A DNA stretch of 64,000 nt from Hippophae tibetana (GCA_037013495.1 CM072807.1:4011501-4075500), one strand, 5' to 3'; counted from the first letter of the stretch, positions 1 through 12,926 are shown. Made by a program: numbers and translations. The notes: a model not told the origin generated them from the sequence alone.

Positions 1-626
1 AACATGCTTTTAACTAAGATAGTTAGGTTATCACTAAGTCATTAAGCAACAAACTCCTCTTCACCTGCATAAAAGAAAACTCATAAATAAAATTGACATT
101 ATCAAAACAGGTTCTAATTGTTCATTTTGCAAATTCATTAGGGTTTTCTAATTAGATATTCTTTGGTTAATTGTCACCATTTTCGTCGACATCAAATGTG
201 GTAGGTTCCTTAATATCACGTAGAAGCAATATCAGTAACCATCTACTCAGTTACATTGCCAATGGTGTGCCTTCGCGAAAATTGTTGCCAAGGTATCGGT
301 GCTTTAATGGCATTGCTGGCATTGAAATCCCACCGATGCAGAAATTGATCTAAAGCGGTAAGCAACAAGATATGGGATTTTATTCGTCGGGAATATTTTG
401 GGATATAAATAATAGCCTTCAAAAGAGACGTTGGTTCCTTGGCTGTGGGGACGGTGAAGAGGTTAGTATTCTTTGCAAAGTCTGTGTAGAGAGGCACGTC
501 ATACGTACTTTTCGATTCAAAGAATTTTCCTGTATCTATTTAATCCATTTTGTTTTATTGATATTTTTGTTTCACTATTTATCCAAATTATAAATGCTTG
601 TTTTGATTTTCTCTATACTCTTCACA

Positions 627-3065
627 TGGTATCATAGATTCTCATATACCTCTAAATGTTTTATCAAAATTTGACCTTTCTTTGTCATAATAATCCACTA
701 TCACCTATATTAATCCAATCAAAACCAAAATATCATCTCACACATCACCAAAAGAATATGTACCCATAACTCATATGCCAACCATTCTCAGAACGAACAA
801 GGCTCATACAACCCGGTTCACCTGATTTTTTGTTTATCTCTTCACATATCTGGTTCAACACCATCCTAACCAATTCTCCACCAGTTCCAGGCTTGTTTTC
901 GACTCCTTTTTTTCATTTTTAAGGATATTTTGACCTAAATACACTCCTTCATACTATTTCTTTATATTTCCTCCATTATTTCGTTAAAATGGACCAAAAT
1001 GATGTCCTAAAATAAATCTCTACCGCCCTTGATGATACTAATTATCTAGCCTGGGAACAAGCAATGAAAAGTTTCTTGAAAGAATGCAAGCTATGATGTT
1101 TCATAATTGGCGATATCTCTATACCCATAGAAGAAACCACAGAAACCAACTTCTTATTTGCTGACCATCTTGAAGACTTAGAGAGTAAACATCATTAAAT
1201 TATTACCTGGTTTCACAACACTACCTTACCCTCTATCCATGGTGAATTTGGGCATTTTGACACTGCCAAAGAAGTTTGGGATTTTCTTAAGGCTCGTTTC
1301 ACTATAATAGATTTGGAAAACCAATATCAACTTCTAACAAATCTTCATACCAAATGTCAAAGGTCTGATCAAACTATTAACTAATTTCTCTCTGAAATGC
1401 ATACTATTTGGGATCAACTCGTTTTCTCTGAACCAAATTGGAAGAACAAAATTGATGCTGAGATGTTTGCAACTTACAGTAATCACCAGCGTCTTGTTAT
1501 TTTTCTCATGACTCTCCATGATCGGTTTGAACCTGTTTGGGCTTCCTTACTCCATTGGAGTCCTTTTCCATCCTTAGATACTACTATGATCGAGTTTCGC
1601 TTTGAAGAAACTCGAATGAGGGTTTTCAAAGTTCATCCTACAGATTTTGTTCTTGCTACTCCCTCTTATCGCTCGAAAGGAAGTTCTAAATAAGGCTTTA
1701 AACAGTAAAGTTGTGCCTACTGCCACAACCCCAATCATGAGCTTCTTATATATCCCATTCAGGTACGTGTATATTGTCATAAGAAGGGTCCAGGACACTT
1801 TCACATAGATTGCTTTGAGAATCCCTCTCAACATGCTTCAAGTAAAACCATAAACTCATCTATCACTGTTGTTGTTTCTGAGGATAATCATGACAAATTT
1901 ACCTTTTCTACTCAAGAAATTTAAGGACTTCTTAAACATGTTCTCTCAAAATCTAGTAATCCTCCTCCTACTACCTTATCTCTCATATCAGGTAAATCTT
2001 TATGATATTTTGATTCTGCTTGTTGTAACTATATGCCTCATGATTCTCACATCTTCCATATCCAAACCTCTAATTCAAATTGTTAATGGTTCACATATGC
2101 ATGTTAATGCAATAGGTCAAGTTTCCACATCTTCTATATCACTTTCTAGTATCTTTCATATTCCCAACCTTACTCTAAATCTTATCTTCGTTGGTCAATT
2201 ATGTGAACTTGGTCTTACTATTACTTTTTCCTCTACTGATTGTCATGTGCAGGATCCAAAGATAGGACAGATCCTTGTGATAGGTCGTAAGGTTGGACGA
2301 TTATTTAACTTATCAACCTTCATCTACCCAACTCTCCTTATACTTTGGTTGCTGCTTCTACTAATCCTATCAACCTATGACATGCTCGTCTAGGCCATAC
2401 ATCTATGATACATCTATGTCCCTTAGCATCTTATGGTAAATTAGGATCTATTTCTACTTCTGATAATGTAAATTGTTTGCCTTGTCAATTGGGAAAACAA
2501 TATGTTTTATGTTTTAATAAAAGTGATTCTACTTCTGTCCCCCCTTTTGACTTAATTCATTCTACTGTTTGGGATCCATCCTTACATCCTATTATAGAGG
2601 GATGTGTTTACTTTGTCATTTTTATTGATGATTATTCAAGATTCAAATGGATTTTTCTCATGAAACATATATCTGAATTACCCAAAATTTATTATGATTT
2701 TGCCCCAATTTTCTCAAATTATCAAAGTACTTAGAATTGATAATACTATGGAATATAAAGAAACAATTTTTTTAAATTTTCTTCGATAAAATTGCAATCT
2801 TTCTCAATATTCTTGTCCTGGCACATATCAACAAAATAGAAGAGTTGAGCGAAAACACAAACATATTCTAAATACTATTTGCACTCTCCTCATTTCTAGT
2901 TCTTATCCTGAACACTTTTAGGATAAAGCAGCTTTTACGGCTGTTTATACCATCAATCATGTTCTCATACCTATTATTCACAATCAATCCCTTTATAAGT
3001 GTCTCTATGATACTTCTTCATATTATAAATTGTTCAAAGTGTTTGGTTGTACTTGTTTTGTTCTT
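627..3065 (+). mobile_element. Truncated, degenerate Ty1/copia retrotransposon in intron 1 of the COQ10 pseudogene
   Basis: A tRNA-Met-type primer binding site, TGGTATCATAG, lies at 627-637 just after a CA dinucleotide, as at the end of a 5' LTR. A gag-like reading follows from ATG 989, with a stop after eight codons, then TNYLAWEQAMKSFL. The Gag body is clearest at 1397-1693. A zinc knuckle (VYCHKKGPGHFHIDC) lies near 1770-1815, a decayed protease region near 2000-2330, the GAG-preintegrase region at 2390-2520, and the integrase core at 2530-3060 (IDDYSRFKWIF near 2620-2655, then a FKVFGCTCFVL block). Homology stops near 3065, so reverse transcriptase, RNase H and the 3' LTR are absent. The 5' LTR can be at most about 120 bp long here and I could not define it. 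Many stops and frame changes show it is old. Confidence 0.75.
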
Positions 3066-3633
3066 CTCATGCCTATTATTCACAAGTGAAGTATAAGATT
3101 AGTATAAGTGAAGTACAATATCAAATATAACTTAACATCCTCAATGGTTTAACCTCGTTCTATTTTTTGCTTCATTTGTTTTTGGCTTTCCTTTTTTCCC
3201 TTTTGAGCTTACATGCCTATCTTGTTTATTTGTTCATGTTCATTTGATTTTGCATTGGATTTTTACGAAGACAATTTGATTAATAGTTGTAGAACCCTCC
3301 TTGATTTTGGGTTTTTTTATATACTGGAATGCTACGAATGTGGTCAATTTTTGTGTCACACTGGAAGTTTTAAGATTGAAACAATTTGTGAACATTCATA
3401 TCCTTGGTTGCATCGACGATGCTATCCTACTCTATTGTTGTTATTGTAAAAGCTCCATGATTTGATATGATATTTCTTTTAGGTATTCCCCAGAACAGTT
3501 GTTTGATGTAGTTGCTATTGTAGATTTGTATCATGGTTTTGTTCCCTAGTGTCAGTGGTTTAAAGTTACTTGGTTAATGTGACTGGTTAATCAGTGCTTA
3601 TCAATGTGTTCCATATTTCATGTCTTCTGAGTA

Positions 3634-6600
3634 TGGGTGAGCAAAATATCTGATCAATCCAGTCAAATCTGAAAAAATTGAGTTGTTTCGATCCGAAGTC
3701 AGATCAGATTCGGATTGGATTTTATCAATCCGCTCGGATTCAGATTCAGATTAAAAATATTCAAATTTGAATAATCCAATCCAATCTGATTCGATATATT
3801 TATATATTATTTAAATATATATATATATAATAATAATATATTATAATTAAACCTAATATAAAACTGAAATTTGGAGCTGAGAGGCTCGAAAACCCTAATC
3901 TCATTTATCTCTAAAATCCTATCTCTCTCTGTCTTTCATACTTATCGCTCTCTCCTTCCCTATCGCTCATCTTTTCTTCCCTCATTGCTACTCTCTCATT
4001 CCCCCGTCGTTGCTCTCTCCTTCCCCAGTCGTTGTTCGTCAACTACAGTCGATATTCGTCAGTTCCGACTCCAACCACCATTCATCGATCCCTCTTATAC
4101 ATGTGTCCACTTCTGATATGGTGATGAGCTATTACTCTTCGAATTTTCTGGGTCATATAATAGCTAGGATGATCTGGATTTTTGTCTATTATGTAGATTG
4201 GCTTAGCCTGACACAACTCCTCTATTATGACCAAAAATGGTAAGTTGGTGCTTAATATTTTTCTTAAATCTCCATCTGAATTTGATTTGGTTTTATATTA
4301 ACAATATTCTTTGGTACATGAGAACTTAGTTTTTACTGGTACAAAGCTAATAAGAAACTTATTTTCTAATTAGAAACCTCAAGAGGCAATGGTTGCCAAG
4401 TTTGTAATGGTAAGCCTCTCTTTTTTTCTTTTTTAAAAATAAGTTTACCTTTTTTACTTGATATTAGCAAATTTCATGCTTTTGTATTCCGATTAGATTT
4501 AATAATTACTTATTAAGGATTGTTGTTGATACGAGAGATGGTATCAGATTGATGTTTCAGGTATCGATTATGTATGGAACTGTAGAGTTATGTTATGGTC
4601 ATAATATTCTAATTGTATGTCAATTTTTCCTCTTTGAATTTTGACCCATGATGATTAGTATTATTTTTTGTCTGGTGCAAGGTAGAACCAAACCGGGAAT
4701 TTCGAGGGCTGGTTTATGAAGGAGCAAATGTTCTTCCAATGAAGTTGATGGAAGATGCATTCTGTGATAGATATGGTAAATCTTTTTACTTTGCGTGTAT
4801 TATTAGAACAAGGGTATTGATCTTTGTTTTCTTCTCCATGCTTTGCTTTTTTATTTTATATATGTGTGTCAAGTTGTGCAGGAAAAGTGGTTAATATTTG
4901 ACGATTAGACCAAGTGATAACCTCCATTAATGATTGGTACATTAAGCGAGGTATTTTTGGCATGGTTTGTCTCCTCTTTAATACTTGAAACTATAAAATG
5001 GTTTTATTTTGGCTTTACAAATGGAAAATCAATTTCTATTACCTTGGTTTGGTTAGTTCTTTTATGATTATTATAGGTTTCAATAGTTGAGATTCTATCT
5101 GGTGGCATCCTCAGGTTACAAGTATTTGAGGCCGAAGTTAATATTGTCTATATCCAGTTCCTTGACAGAAAAACTTAAGAAATTTAATTGATTTGGTTTT
5201 CTGACACAAATGACAGTGCATTACTACAAGTATTAAGAAAAGTTTGGAATTTTAGATGTGACATTGAATGTAGGTTATACTGAATAACTAATCATTAATC
5301 TGTTCAGTGATGAGCCAACTGTATGGAAGACGAAGCCTGAAACTATACTTCGTTTACTTACAACCAAAAAAGGAGAGGTAATGACTTGTACCCGTTTTCT
5401 TTTGTATTTGGACAACTTGTCTTTACTAAGAGCATGTTTATACTTGAGAGAAACAAATGTGTTAATTTTGACTTCTTGTAAAGAACTTGCATTCTTCATC
5501 AATTTTTTTTCTTGCTATTATTTCACTTCGATTAGATCTAATTGAATATTTTCCTCCAACTTTCCATCTGATTAATTAGGGCTTGTTTTGTAATGAGTTC
5601 TATTTTCTTGTATTTGGAACTTGTTTTTTGTTTTTTTAATTGAGTTGTAAAAAAAATGTTTGACAACAAGTTCTATTTCAGCTTTCTAAATGAACACATA
5701 AACATGTATAACAAGTTTTGTAGTGTAAGATTGTTTATATGCATATAGAAATTAAAAGAATGTTTGATTTCCTGTGTGTATTCGGTTCTGGTTTTGATTA
5801 TTCTAAAATTAATCATGGTTAGCTTTTGAGATTGGTGTTTTATGAATTTTGTAAAAACCCACAGATTTTATTTTAATCTCTAATAGATTGCTCATCTTTA
5901 TTTTTCTTTCAGCTTGTTCAGGAGAACTTCAATTTTTTTTAATTTTATTTCTTTTTCGGAAAATTATTTCAGATAATTTGAGTAAGGAGGTTGAATAATG
6001 CAGAGTCCGAAATAGGCGCAACACAACATACATAAAATGGATCATCTAATGAGGTTGTAGGTCACAATGTAAGAGTTTCCTTATAGTTTCCAAAGAAAGT
6101 ACTTGTATATTTATATATCATGACATTTAGGCTCATGGTAAATTAAAATTTGTATTGTAGTCCTTTTTATGGACAAAGATATCCAATGCTTCAAAGTGGT
6201 GTGAAACTCTTGTGCGATAATGACCTGCTTTTATTAGGAAGGGCAACCATTCAAGAAGCTAGTAGTCTTTTATATTGGCTAGACAATGAACAAGTATAGC
6301 ATTCATGACCTCCATGCTTCAGCTGTTTCGGGATTTGGAAGCTCCATTGAATGAATCATCTCAAAACCAATCCATATTGAAGATTTGTAGTGAACAACGT
6401 GTTGTTTTATTTTGATGTAATTTGAATTTTAATATTTTTAAACTTTATGTTAAAACTATGGATATTTTGAGTTATATTATGTAACTTGTATTGAATTTTT
6501 TTCTTTTGGATCATTTTTGTTGAACTATTTTTAATTATATTGTCATTTATTGTTGAATTTGTATCGAAAATATTTTTATTTTAAAACTTTCTTTGATTTT

Positions 6601-6900
6601 ATGTAATTTTTTATTTTATAGGTTGAAATTATGATTTTGCTCATATTTGATCGGATCAGATTCATATTGTTTTGGATTAGCATTTAAAGCGGATTCAGAT
6701 TGAATAATTTTTGCATTAAATAATTTTCAGATTAGATCGGATCATTTTCGGATTACCTTAAAATTGGCGGATTTAGATTTGTTCAGATTGACATATACAG
6801 CAAATCAGATTAGAATTGAATAATTCATAATTTATTTCAGATCAGATCGGATTCGAATTGACCTAAAATTTGTGGTTTCGAACCAATTCTCAACCTTATT
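3634..6900. mobile_element. hAT-like non-autonomous element carrying a captured gene fragment (Pack-hAT type)
   Basis: The direct repeat TTCTGAGTA occurs at 3625-3633 and 6900-6908; allowing the usual 8-bp hAT duplication it is TCTGAGTA. Between the copies the element begins TGGGTGAGCAAAAT and ends CTCAACCTTATT, so the ends are imperfect inverted repeats of the (R)GGGTGAGCAAA type common in plant hAT elements. The subterminal regions (3655-3790 and 6640-6870) are dense in GGATTCGGATT-like motifs in opposite orientation, typical subterminal repeats. No transposase is visible. The interior holds a pyrimidine-rich 5'-UTR-like stretch (3900-4100) and then spliced-gene-like sequence from an OEP80-type gene. 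It sits in an intron of the COQ10 pseudogene. Confidence 0.75.
4518..5377 (+). pseudogene. OEP80/Toc75-V-like (Omp85 family) gene fragment inside the hAT-like element
   Basis: OEP80 is an Omp85-family beta-barrel protein of the chloroplast outer envelope with N-terminal POTRA repeats. Five consecutive exon remnants read in order. 4518-4560 encodes VVDTRDGIRLMFQ. 4682-4775 encodes [19 protein letters not shown] and continues MKLMEDAF. 4882-4964 encodes RLDQVITSINDWYIKRG. 5077-about 5175 encodes [13 protein letters not shown] and FLDRKT. 5308-5377 encodes PETILRLLTTKKGE. Most junctions keep AG acceptors and GT donors, so genomic DNA was copied with its introns. The exons correspond to part of the POTRA region; the beta-barrel is missing. 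Inactivating changes include TGA in the third exon (about 4899-4901) and a lost donor after 5175. I recognise the family from memory of its conserved wording; certainty on the family is good, on the exact paralogue low. Confidence 0.75.
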
Positions 6901-7630
6901 TCTGAGTACTATATTAAATGAATCGATAATGTAGACTGGTTTGTGGAAATTTCAGCTCTCTTTATATTGTTTTAAAATGATTTAGATTAAACATGAAAGT
7001 AACACCTGAAGACTAAGACTTGTATGTATTGAGGGAGGATTGGCATTGTATACGCTTTTATCATGTGTAGTTTTGATTTCAAAGATGCAACGAGTTGACA
7101 CTTGACACAAACTTAACATGTAATGTTGCCAAGGAATTTTGCATGTAATGGATGTGCTCGAGCAGAAGTTTCTAGTTCATCTGCTACTCAAAAAATTTTA
7201 GTTATATCACTAATCTGTTTTCTCCTTGCATAGTGCATACCCATTGGTTCTCTTGTATGTTTGGGGTTGTAATTTTATAATGACATATTCACATTATGGT
7301 TAAAATGTTTTTTAAAGTTTCATTAGCCTTTGTTTTGGGGTTCACTGGTAGATTATGGGTCGGGTTTATCTAATTCATTTGAATATTTCAGTTCATTCCA
7401 ATAGGCTTTACTACCAGTTACTTTGTTTTTCTGATCCGTTCTATTATTATTTTCCCCCACTGTTCTTCTGATCATAATCTCTATCTTTTGACATGCAGAC
7501 CACTGTGTCGGATAGCACCCTCTTTGACCACTTAATAAACATCTGGGAGTTCAACCCAGGACCAACTCCAGGAACATGCAATCTCTATTTCTTGGTTGAT
7601 TTTAAGTTCAATTCACCACTATATCGGCAG

Positions 7631-10164
7631 GTAAGGATTACTTTTATTTATTTTTCTTTAAATCATGCAATAGTTTGGGATATCAACTTTACATTTTCAT
7701 GATATTAAGAGAATTTTATTCATGAACAATACCTTACTACTACCTAGTAGAACTTAAGTGCAAGTAAAGTACTTACCTTATGATCAGAAATTCGAAATGA
7801 TGTCGTTTTAGAAGTCGTCATTGGAGGAGCCACCTATTGATCCCCACTTTTCTGGTCTTGTTCCAGTTTAATAACTGACATCCATCCAGTTATTTGACTT
7901 CTATTAGGCTGGAGGATATGCTAAAATTTGATGTAGTTTGTTACCAGTGCTACTAAATTTTTAAATCAGGCTTGCTTGTTTGGACTTCAATTTTGGGATA
8001 GTACAGCTATAAAGCCCACTATTATATAACATTTGTTTTTATTGTCCATTTTTTGCAAATGCTTGATTATTCGTTATAGGCTTATAGCTATAGTCCCTGC
8101 TCTGACTGTTCTTGAAATGTTCAATGGATTAGACAGTCTGATGTATTACGATATCGTCCCCATAAAGATGACCATGGTAGTATCGGATGTCCTTTTGAGA
8201 TGCTAAAAAAACAAAGAAAATGCTTTTGAAAAATAGACTAATTTAACCCCTTATCCTTATTCTAAGTTAATCTATCTTGTATAAGAAAAAAAAGTTAATA
8301 AAAAAGGGTTACGTTAACTTTAATAATATCTTCTTTTTTTTATTTTATTTAACGTGTAATATAATAGTGAAATGTTACTTTAGGTATAAATCATGTAAAC
8401 GTCATTATGTTTGGCCACATTGTCAAAGAAGAGTTAAGTACACAACAATATGCGTTTCTGCTATTCATCAAATTATATAGCAGTCCAAAAATGTTGCTAG
8501 GAGCCAAATAATGGGGATCGATGACAGGCGTATAAAAAATGCAGAAAAATGAAAAATGTAGCATCAAACAAAAGGGACGAGGATGGTGATGCTGGAGATA
8601 GTAATGAGAGACCTTGGGATGCTAAATAATTTATAAAACTATCAGCGACCGTAAGCAACTTCATATCTCATCTCATGGTGAGGGTTAGAATCGTCTCAAG
8701 TGATGCTCTACAAAACCGACTTACCGTTGTCTTCGAGAGAACTTCCATTATATACATAATATCCGGCAAATCTCACACGTAGGAATTTTGTGGATGCTCG
8801 GGATTGGTTAGGTTAATAATTATAATTACTTTATATTTATTTTAGATACATTTAGTTTTTGATTTTATGTAACTCAATTATATACATAATAATTCTTACT
8901 TTATTATCTTATTTAAAATATTTTCATAAATTTTTAAATTTTAAATATTTATCACATATTTTTAAATAAAAATTAATTTAATTATTTCAAATATTACATA
9001 TTTTGTTATTAAAAGATATTTTTTAATTTAATTAAATATATATAAAAAGATAATAGTATATATTATTATTTTAATAATCATTATTATCTTATGTCTTATA
9101 AAAAAATCATTTTTTTTTGCAGATAAGATATCTACAGTACCCAATATTAAGATAATGACGTGAGCAAAATAATTTTTATATTAATTATAAATTTATGATA
9201 AATAGACTTTTATTTTTTATATACCCGATTTTATTATTATTTTATTTTATAATATTAAATCAAAAATAAAATTAAAAATAAGCAAATAATTCACATAATA
9301 TATTTTCAATCGATACAAATTTATTTTGCAGTGTCACGCCTACTGGTATACTCTAAATTAGTTTAAAGGATTTATCAAAAACGAAAGCAAAACAATTAAA
9401 TTAAATGATAGCTTAGGGAAATGCCTAAGCAAAACAAGGTGAAAAGAAACCAGTCATTGTCATCTTTATAATAATAAAAGCTAATGATAGCCGCAAAATG
9501 GTATAAAAGAATATATATATATATGAATGTACGTTGTATTGAAATCTGAGTGATTGGTAAAGAGTTACTCATATTAATACATTAATTTTTTTATATTATA
9601 TATTATTAAAAAAATTATCTTAATACTTTAATTTAATCATTAATATATATATTTTTTTGTTTTTTAATCAAAATATGCCTAATGGATTCTACTTGGAATA
9701 TTTTATAAGGAAATTATCAGAATTTAAGAAAGAAAAAAATTGACATTATAGTTTAGCTATTGTGATTATCATTTTTTATCACGCTTTTACATTGCCTAAA
9801 AATTGCATCTTCTTCGGTATTTGGGTTGTTAATTGTCAACAAATTCATGAACTTTGAGATCGATCTCATATATTTGGTCAAAATCAAAAGTGCAAACTTG
9901 ATCCGTTTTTCTTAAGTTTATAACAGGTAAACTAATTTCATTGTTCAAAGGTTAATTCTTTTGGTAAAGTTAATTTTTTTTAGTAAGAATTTAATTTCCT
10001 TTTGCTAGAGAAATTTTGTTAGATAATTGTTGGAGTAACTCGTTTTGAGTATTTTGTTTTTATTCTTAAATTTCTTAATGTACTTATAAAATTTATCACA
10101 TAGGATTTATTCGGAGAATTACAAATGTTACATTATTCTAACGAAATTATAGAGAGAAATTATA
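7631..10164. other. AT-rich DNA downstream of the COQ10 remnant, no gene recognised
   Basis: After the last recognisable COQ10 exon the sequence becomes intron-like and then strongly AT-rich (8820-9700). I looked for the missing C-terminal COQ10 exon and did not find it. Short open frames here have no recognisable motif. Simple (AT)n runs occur near 9510-9525. Confidence 0.5.
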
Positions 10165-11060
10165 AATCCACTTAATGGGATACATGAGTTCATATATATA
10201 TATATATATAGACAATTCATCCACCAAGCGTTGAAATCTCTACGAAGTAACCACCTCTGACTTTGATTGATACAGACAAACCTACTATCCTAAGGAGAAG
10301 TCATTTATAGTCATTATAGGTATTAATGGTATTTATCGGTCCGGTTCGGTCCAATTTTGGAAAAAAAATTAATTAGATTTAACCGTTTGAAATGATTTTA
10401 ATTGATATAAACTAGATCAGACTTGACCGAACGATTTTATAAATCAAACAATTCGATCGGGTTAATTTTTTTCCCCAAAATCGGACCGAATCAGATCAAT
10501 TTTTTGACAACTTTAATGAGAAATAATATGAAAATTTTAATATATTATTAAATTGGTTCGGTCTGGTCCGACTAGTTTAAAAATTAATACAAACCGGACG
10601 AAACTGTTTGATTTATAAAACTATTATGTCCAACTTTCCAGTTTGGTACGATCTGAACCGATTTATGGACACTCCTAGTAGGTACCACGAAGCTACATTA
10701 CCCTGCAAGGGGATACCTCATTAAAGAAATCCTTGCGCTTTACCATTCATAAGTACCTCATGTGTACGGACAACACCTTTGACAATGTACCTCGTACAAT
10801 ATACCTTGTAGATATACCCTACACAATGTACCTCATGGAAACCTCAACTATGGCACCTTGTACTACTGCTTAACTATGGCACCCTATACAATGGAACTCG
10901 TGGAGACACCATATGCAAATATTAAATCCCTTATTCTTTTATTTTTAAGCAAAGTGAAAGAATCTCCTTAGGAAGGGCATTGATATGTACAAACCCTTCA
11001 ACTTCTTATGATTTTATGAGATTGTAGATCCCTACAACAAGTATATTAAGACCTTAAATA
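10165..11060. repeat. LTR-like repeat, left copy, interrupted by a hAT-type MITE
   Basis: The stretch around 10212-10320 and 10678-10830 resembles 17125-17355 in order. Both carry a TATA-rich run then GACAATT/GGCAATG, an ACC-TATTATCC block with AAGGAGA or AAATGAGA, TCATTATA, then a run ending in a short CTTTACCAT or CTTTATCAT, AAGTACCTCATGT or GAGTATCTCGTGT, and ACAATG/ACAATA-TACCTCG or ATATCTCG. With gypsy gag remains between them, the simplest reading is that they are LTRs of an old Ty3/gypsy element. The ends (TG...CA) and a target duplication are not clear. Confidence 0.4.
10325..10677. mobile_element. hAT-type MITE, copy A
   Basis: About 350 bp rich in CGGTCCGGTTCGGTCC-like motifs in both orientations, ending CGATTTATGGACACTCCTA, which matches the right end of the copy at 62968-63304. 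It interrupts the LTR-like repeat: sequence before 10325 and after 10678 is contiguous in the homologous right copy. Flanks TATAGGTA and AGTAGGTA suggest a decayed 8-bp duplication. No coding capacity. Confidence 0.6.
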
Positions 11061-12765
11061 CATTCTATAAGTTTACTTCTCATTTTCTCAAATATTTTCC
11101 CATCTTCTTTACAAAGCAATCAAAACAACACAAGAAGAAAATCAGCCTGATTTAAAGGGAAGGAGTCAATTTTAAAGAGAAAATTAGGTCACAACATCAA
11201 CATTCAAATTTTCTTTTTTGGATTTTTATTTTACTTAGTCTGTATTTCAAGTATTCTCCACACATATAGTTCACTTTTTTTCAATTTTCCTTTAATTTTG
11301 TTCAATGGTTGAAAATGAGTATTCTTCACGACCTAGGATCATGTTGGGGACAAAGAGCTTGCTTCACAACTTGGAGGTCGTACTGGTAATACCTCAAACG
11401 TCGATTTCATTATATCTCCAACCATTAAACACTAAGATATTTGTGGCAAGGAGATCCAAGCCAAACATAATGCTCCTGTATAAGCTCAAGTCTTAGCACT
11501 CCATATTTCTAGTTCTAGTCATGCTCATACTGATGACTCTATGAAAATAGAGTCATTAGTGTACTTTTTTACTTAATATTTACTTATTTTATTTAATAAA
11601 TAGTATTTTTAGGGCTAAAAAAATTAAAATATAAACGTTTTAGTGAAAAAAGGTAAAAATATAATTTTTGGGATTTTTCTGGATTTTTTATGAATTTTTA
11701 ACGCAGGACCAATCAGAAGTTACCACGTGGCATGCCACACAAGCAAGGAGAGCGAATCACGTCACGCTCTATGTGAGAAGGACAAAACACACGCCACGTG
11801 TTAGCACGACCTTCAATTCGAGTTCGAAAATCCGTCAACATGTCATGCCACGTGTCACCACGCATTCCACTTATGCGTCATGCCATCCTTTCCCACGAAT
11901 CATGTCGCCCCACGTGTTGTTTACTCAGTGAAAATTAACTATGACCGTTCTCCCTTGCCACATATCGCTCCCTGAATTGCCCAATAAATTTCTAATACCA
12001 TGTGTCGCTTTTTGATTGGCTAAAATTGTCAGTTTTTTCTTGTTTTGATCGTAACTCTTGATTTGAAACTGATCGGATGGTCCAATTTTTAGAGCTAAAA
12101 TGGGAGAAAAATACATAAAAATTCAAGAGATGAAACAATTTGGATGGAAATTCAAGAGGAAATTAATACTACAATTCAAGAGATTAATTGTATTTTTTTC
12201 TATTGTTTTCTTTATCTATTTTATGTCTTTCTTTATGAAAAATATGAGCTTTATGAACACAATTATATGTAATTAGTTTATTAATCTAGAGATCTTATGA
12301 ACCCAATTTTCACCATGTGATGATATAAAAAAATTTCCCAATTATAAAATTAATTTAATTATATTATTTAATCTAATTTTTATGCTATTAATTGTTTGGT
12401 CAATAATTTATCTATAGATGCAATTAAATAGATTTGAGAGAATTATTTAATTGTTTATCTTGACTAAATAACATGCATAATTCTAGGCAGAAATAGATGA
12501 TTCTTATGTATGTGATTTATAATTGATGAATTTAATCAGTAGTATGTAATTTAATTAACATGAGAGTGTAATTAAATTAATTAATATATGGTGTGTAATT
12601 TACTTGAGAAAGGAATACATGTTAGATTATATTCAATTGATCATGTAATTAATTAATAATTATATTGAGGGATTTTAGTGATTTGCATGTTTAGAAAATT
12701 GGGAGATTAAGTATTCCTAGATATTTTCTCATATATCTTTTTAGTCACAAAATCAAATTATTACC
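11061..12765. other. Non-coding stretch containing a CACGTG-box cluster
   Basis: No gene recognised. The interval 11690-12030 is richer in G+C than its surroundings and holds four CACGTG hexamers (11724, 11795, 11849, 11911) within variants of GCCACGTGTC, plus CCAATCAG and GATTGGCT motifs. The style closely matches the GC-rich part of the solo-LTR-like insertion at 45258-47236, so this may be a decayed LTR of a related element. The rest (12120-12760) is AT-rich with repeated TTAATTAATTA-like runs. Confidence 0.5.
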
Positions 12766-12910
12766 ACAAATACCCCTGAGGTTTTATGTTTCTTCAAAAT
12801 TATCCCTAAGCTTTATTTAATATCAAAAATGCACATGAACGTTATCAACGTTATATACATTATATCTCCGTTTAACATTATGGGCAAAATGGTAATATCA
12901 CCCCTATACA
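12766..12910. repeat. End fragment of a Mutator-like or MITE TIR element
   Basis: Contains AAATACCCCTGAGGTTTT, a TTCTTCAAAATTATCC segment, a TTTATTTAATATCAAAAATG segment and ATCTCCGTTTAAC, in the same order as the left end of the element at 43416 (GCCCTTGAGGTTTG, TCTTCAGTTATGCC, ATTAAATATCACAAAT, AATCCTCCGTCC). It is therefore a second member of the TIR family that encloses the pararetrovirus. Confidence 0.5.
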
Positions 12911-12926
12911 TATATTACTTCCGCAG

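Larger units (their letters stand above)
171..7630 (+). pseudogene. COQ10-like (coenzyme Q-binding START-domain protein) pseudogene, interrupted by two transposons
   Basis: COQ10 proteins are mitochondrial START-domain proteins that bind ubiquinone and support respiration. Three exon remnants fit the plant family in order. Exon 1 (171-504) has a Ser-rich N-terminus and the block RRWFLGCGDGEE. Exon 2 (3483-about 3555) encodes YSPEQLFDVVAIVDLYHGF after an intact AG acceptor. A later exon (7499-7630, 44 codons, AG and GT borders intact) encodes TTVSDSTLFDHLINIWEFNP and FLVDFKFNSPLYRQ. Signs of decay: the first codon is TTG instead of ATG; in-frame TAA at 351-353; TAG at 3547-3549 where a Trp is expected; damaged donor sites after exons 1 and 2; and I cannot find the exon expected between 3555 and 7499 or the C-terminal exon after 7630. 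Introns are swollen by a copia fragment and a hAT-like element. It is a genomic (unspliced) copy, not a processed one. The identification rests on remembered family motifs. Confidence 0.8.

Noticed and set aside
8277..8480. 67-codon frame after the COQ10 pseudogene
   Set aside because: Looked at as a possible missing COQ10 exon; it has no START-domain wording and no splice context.
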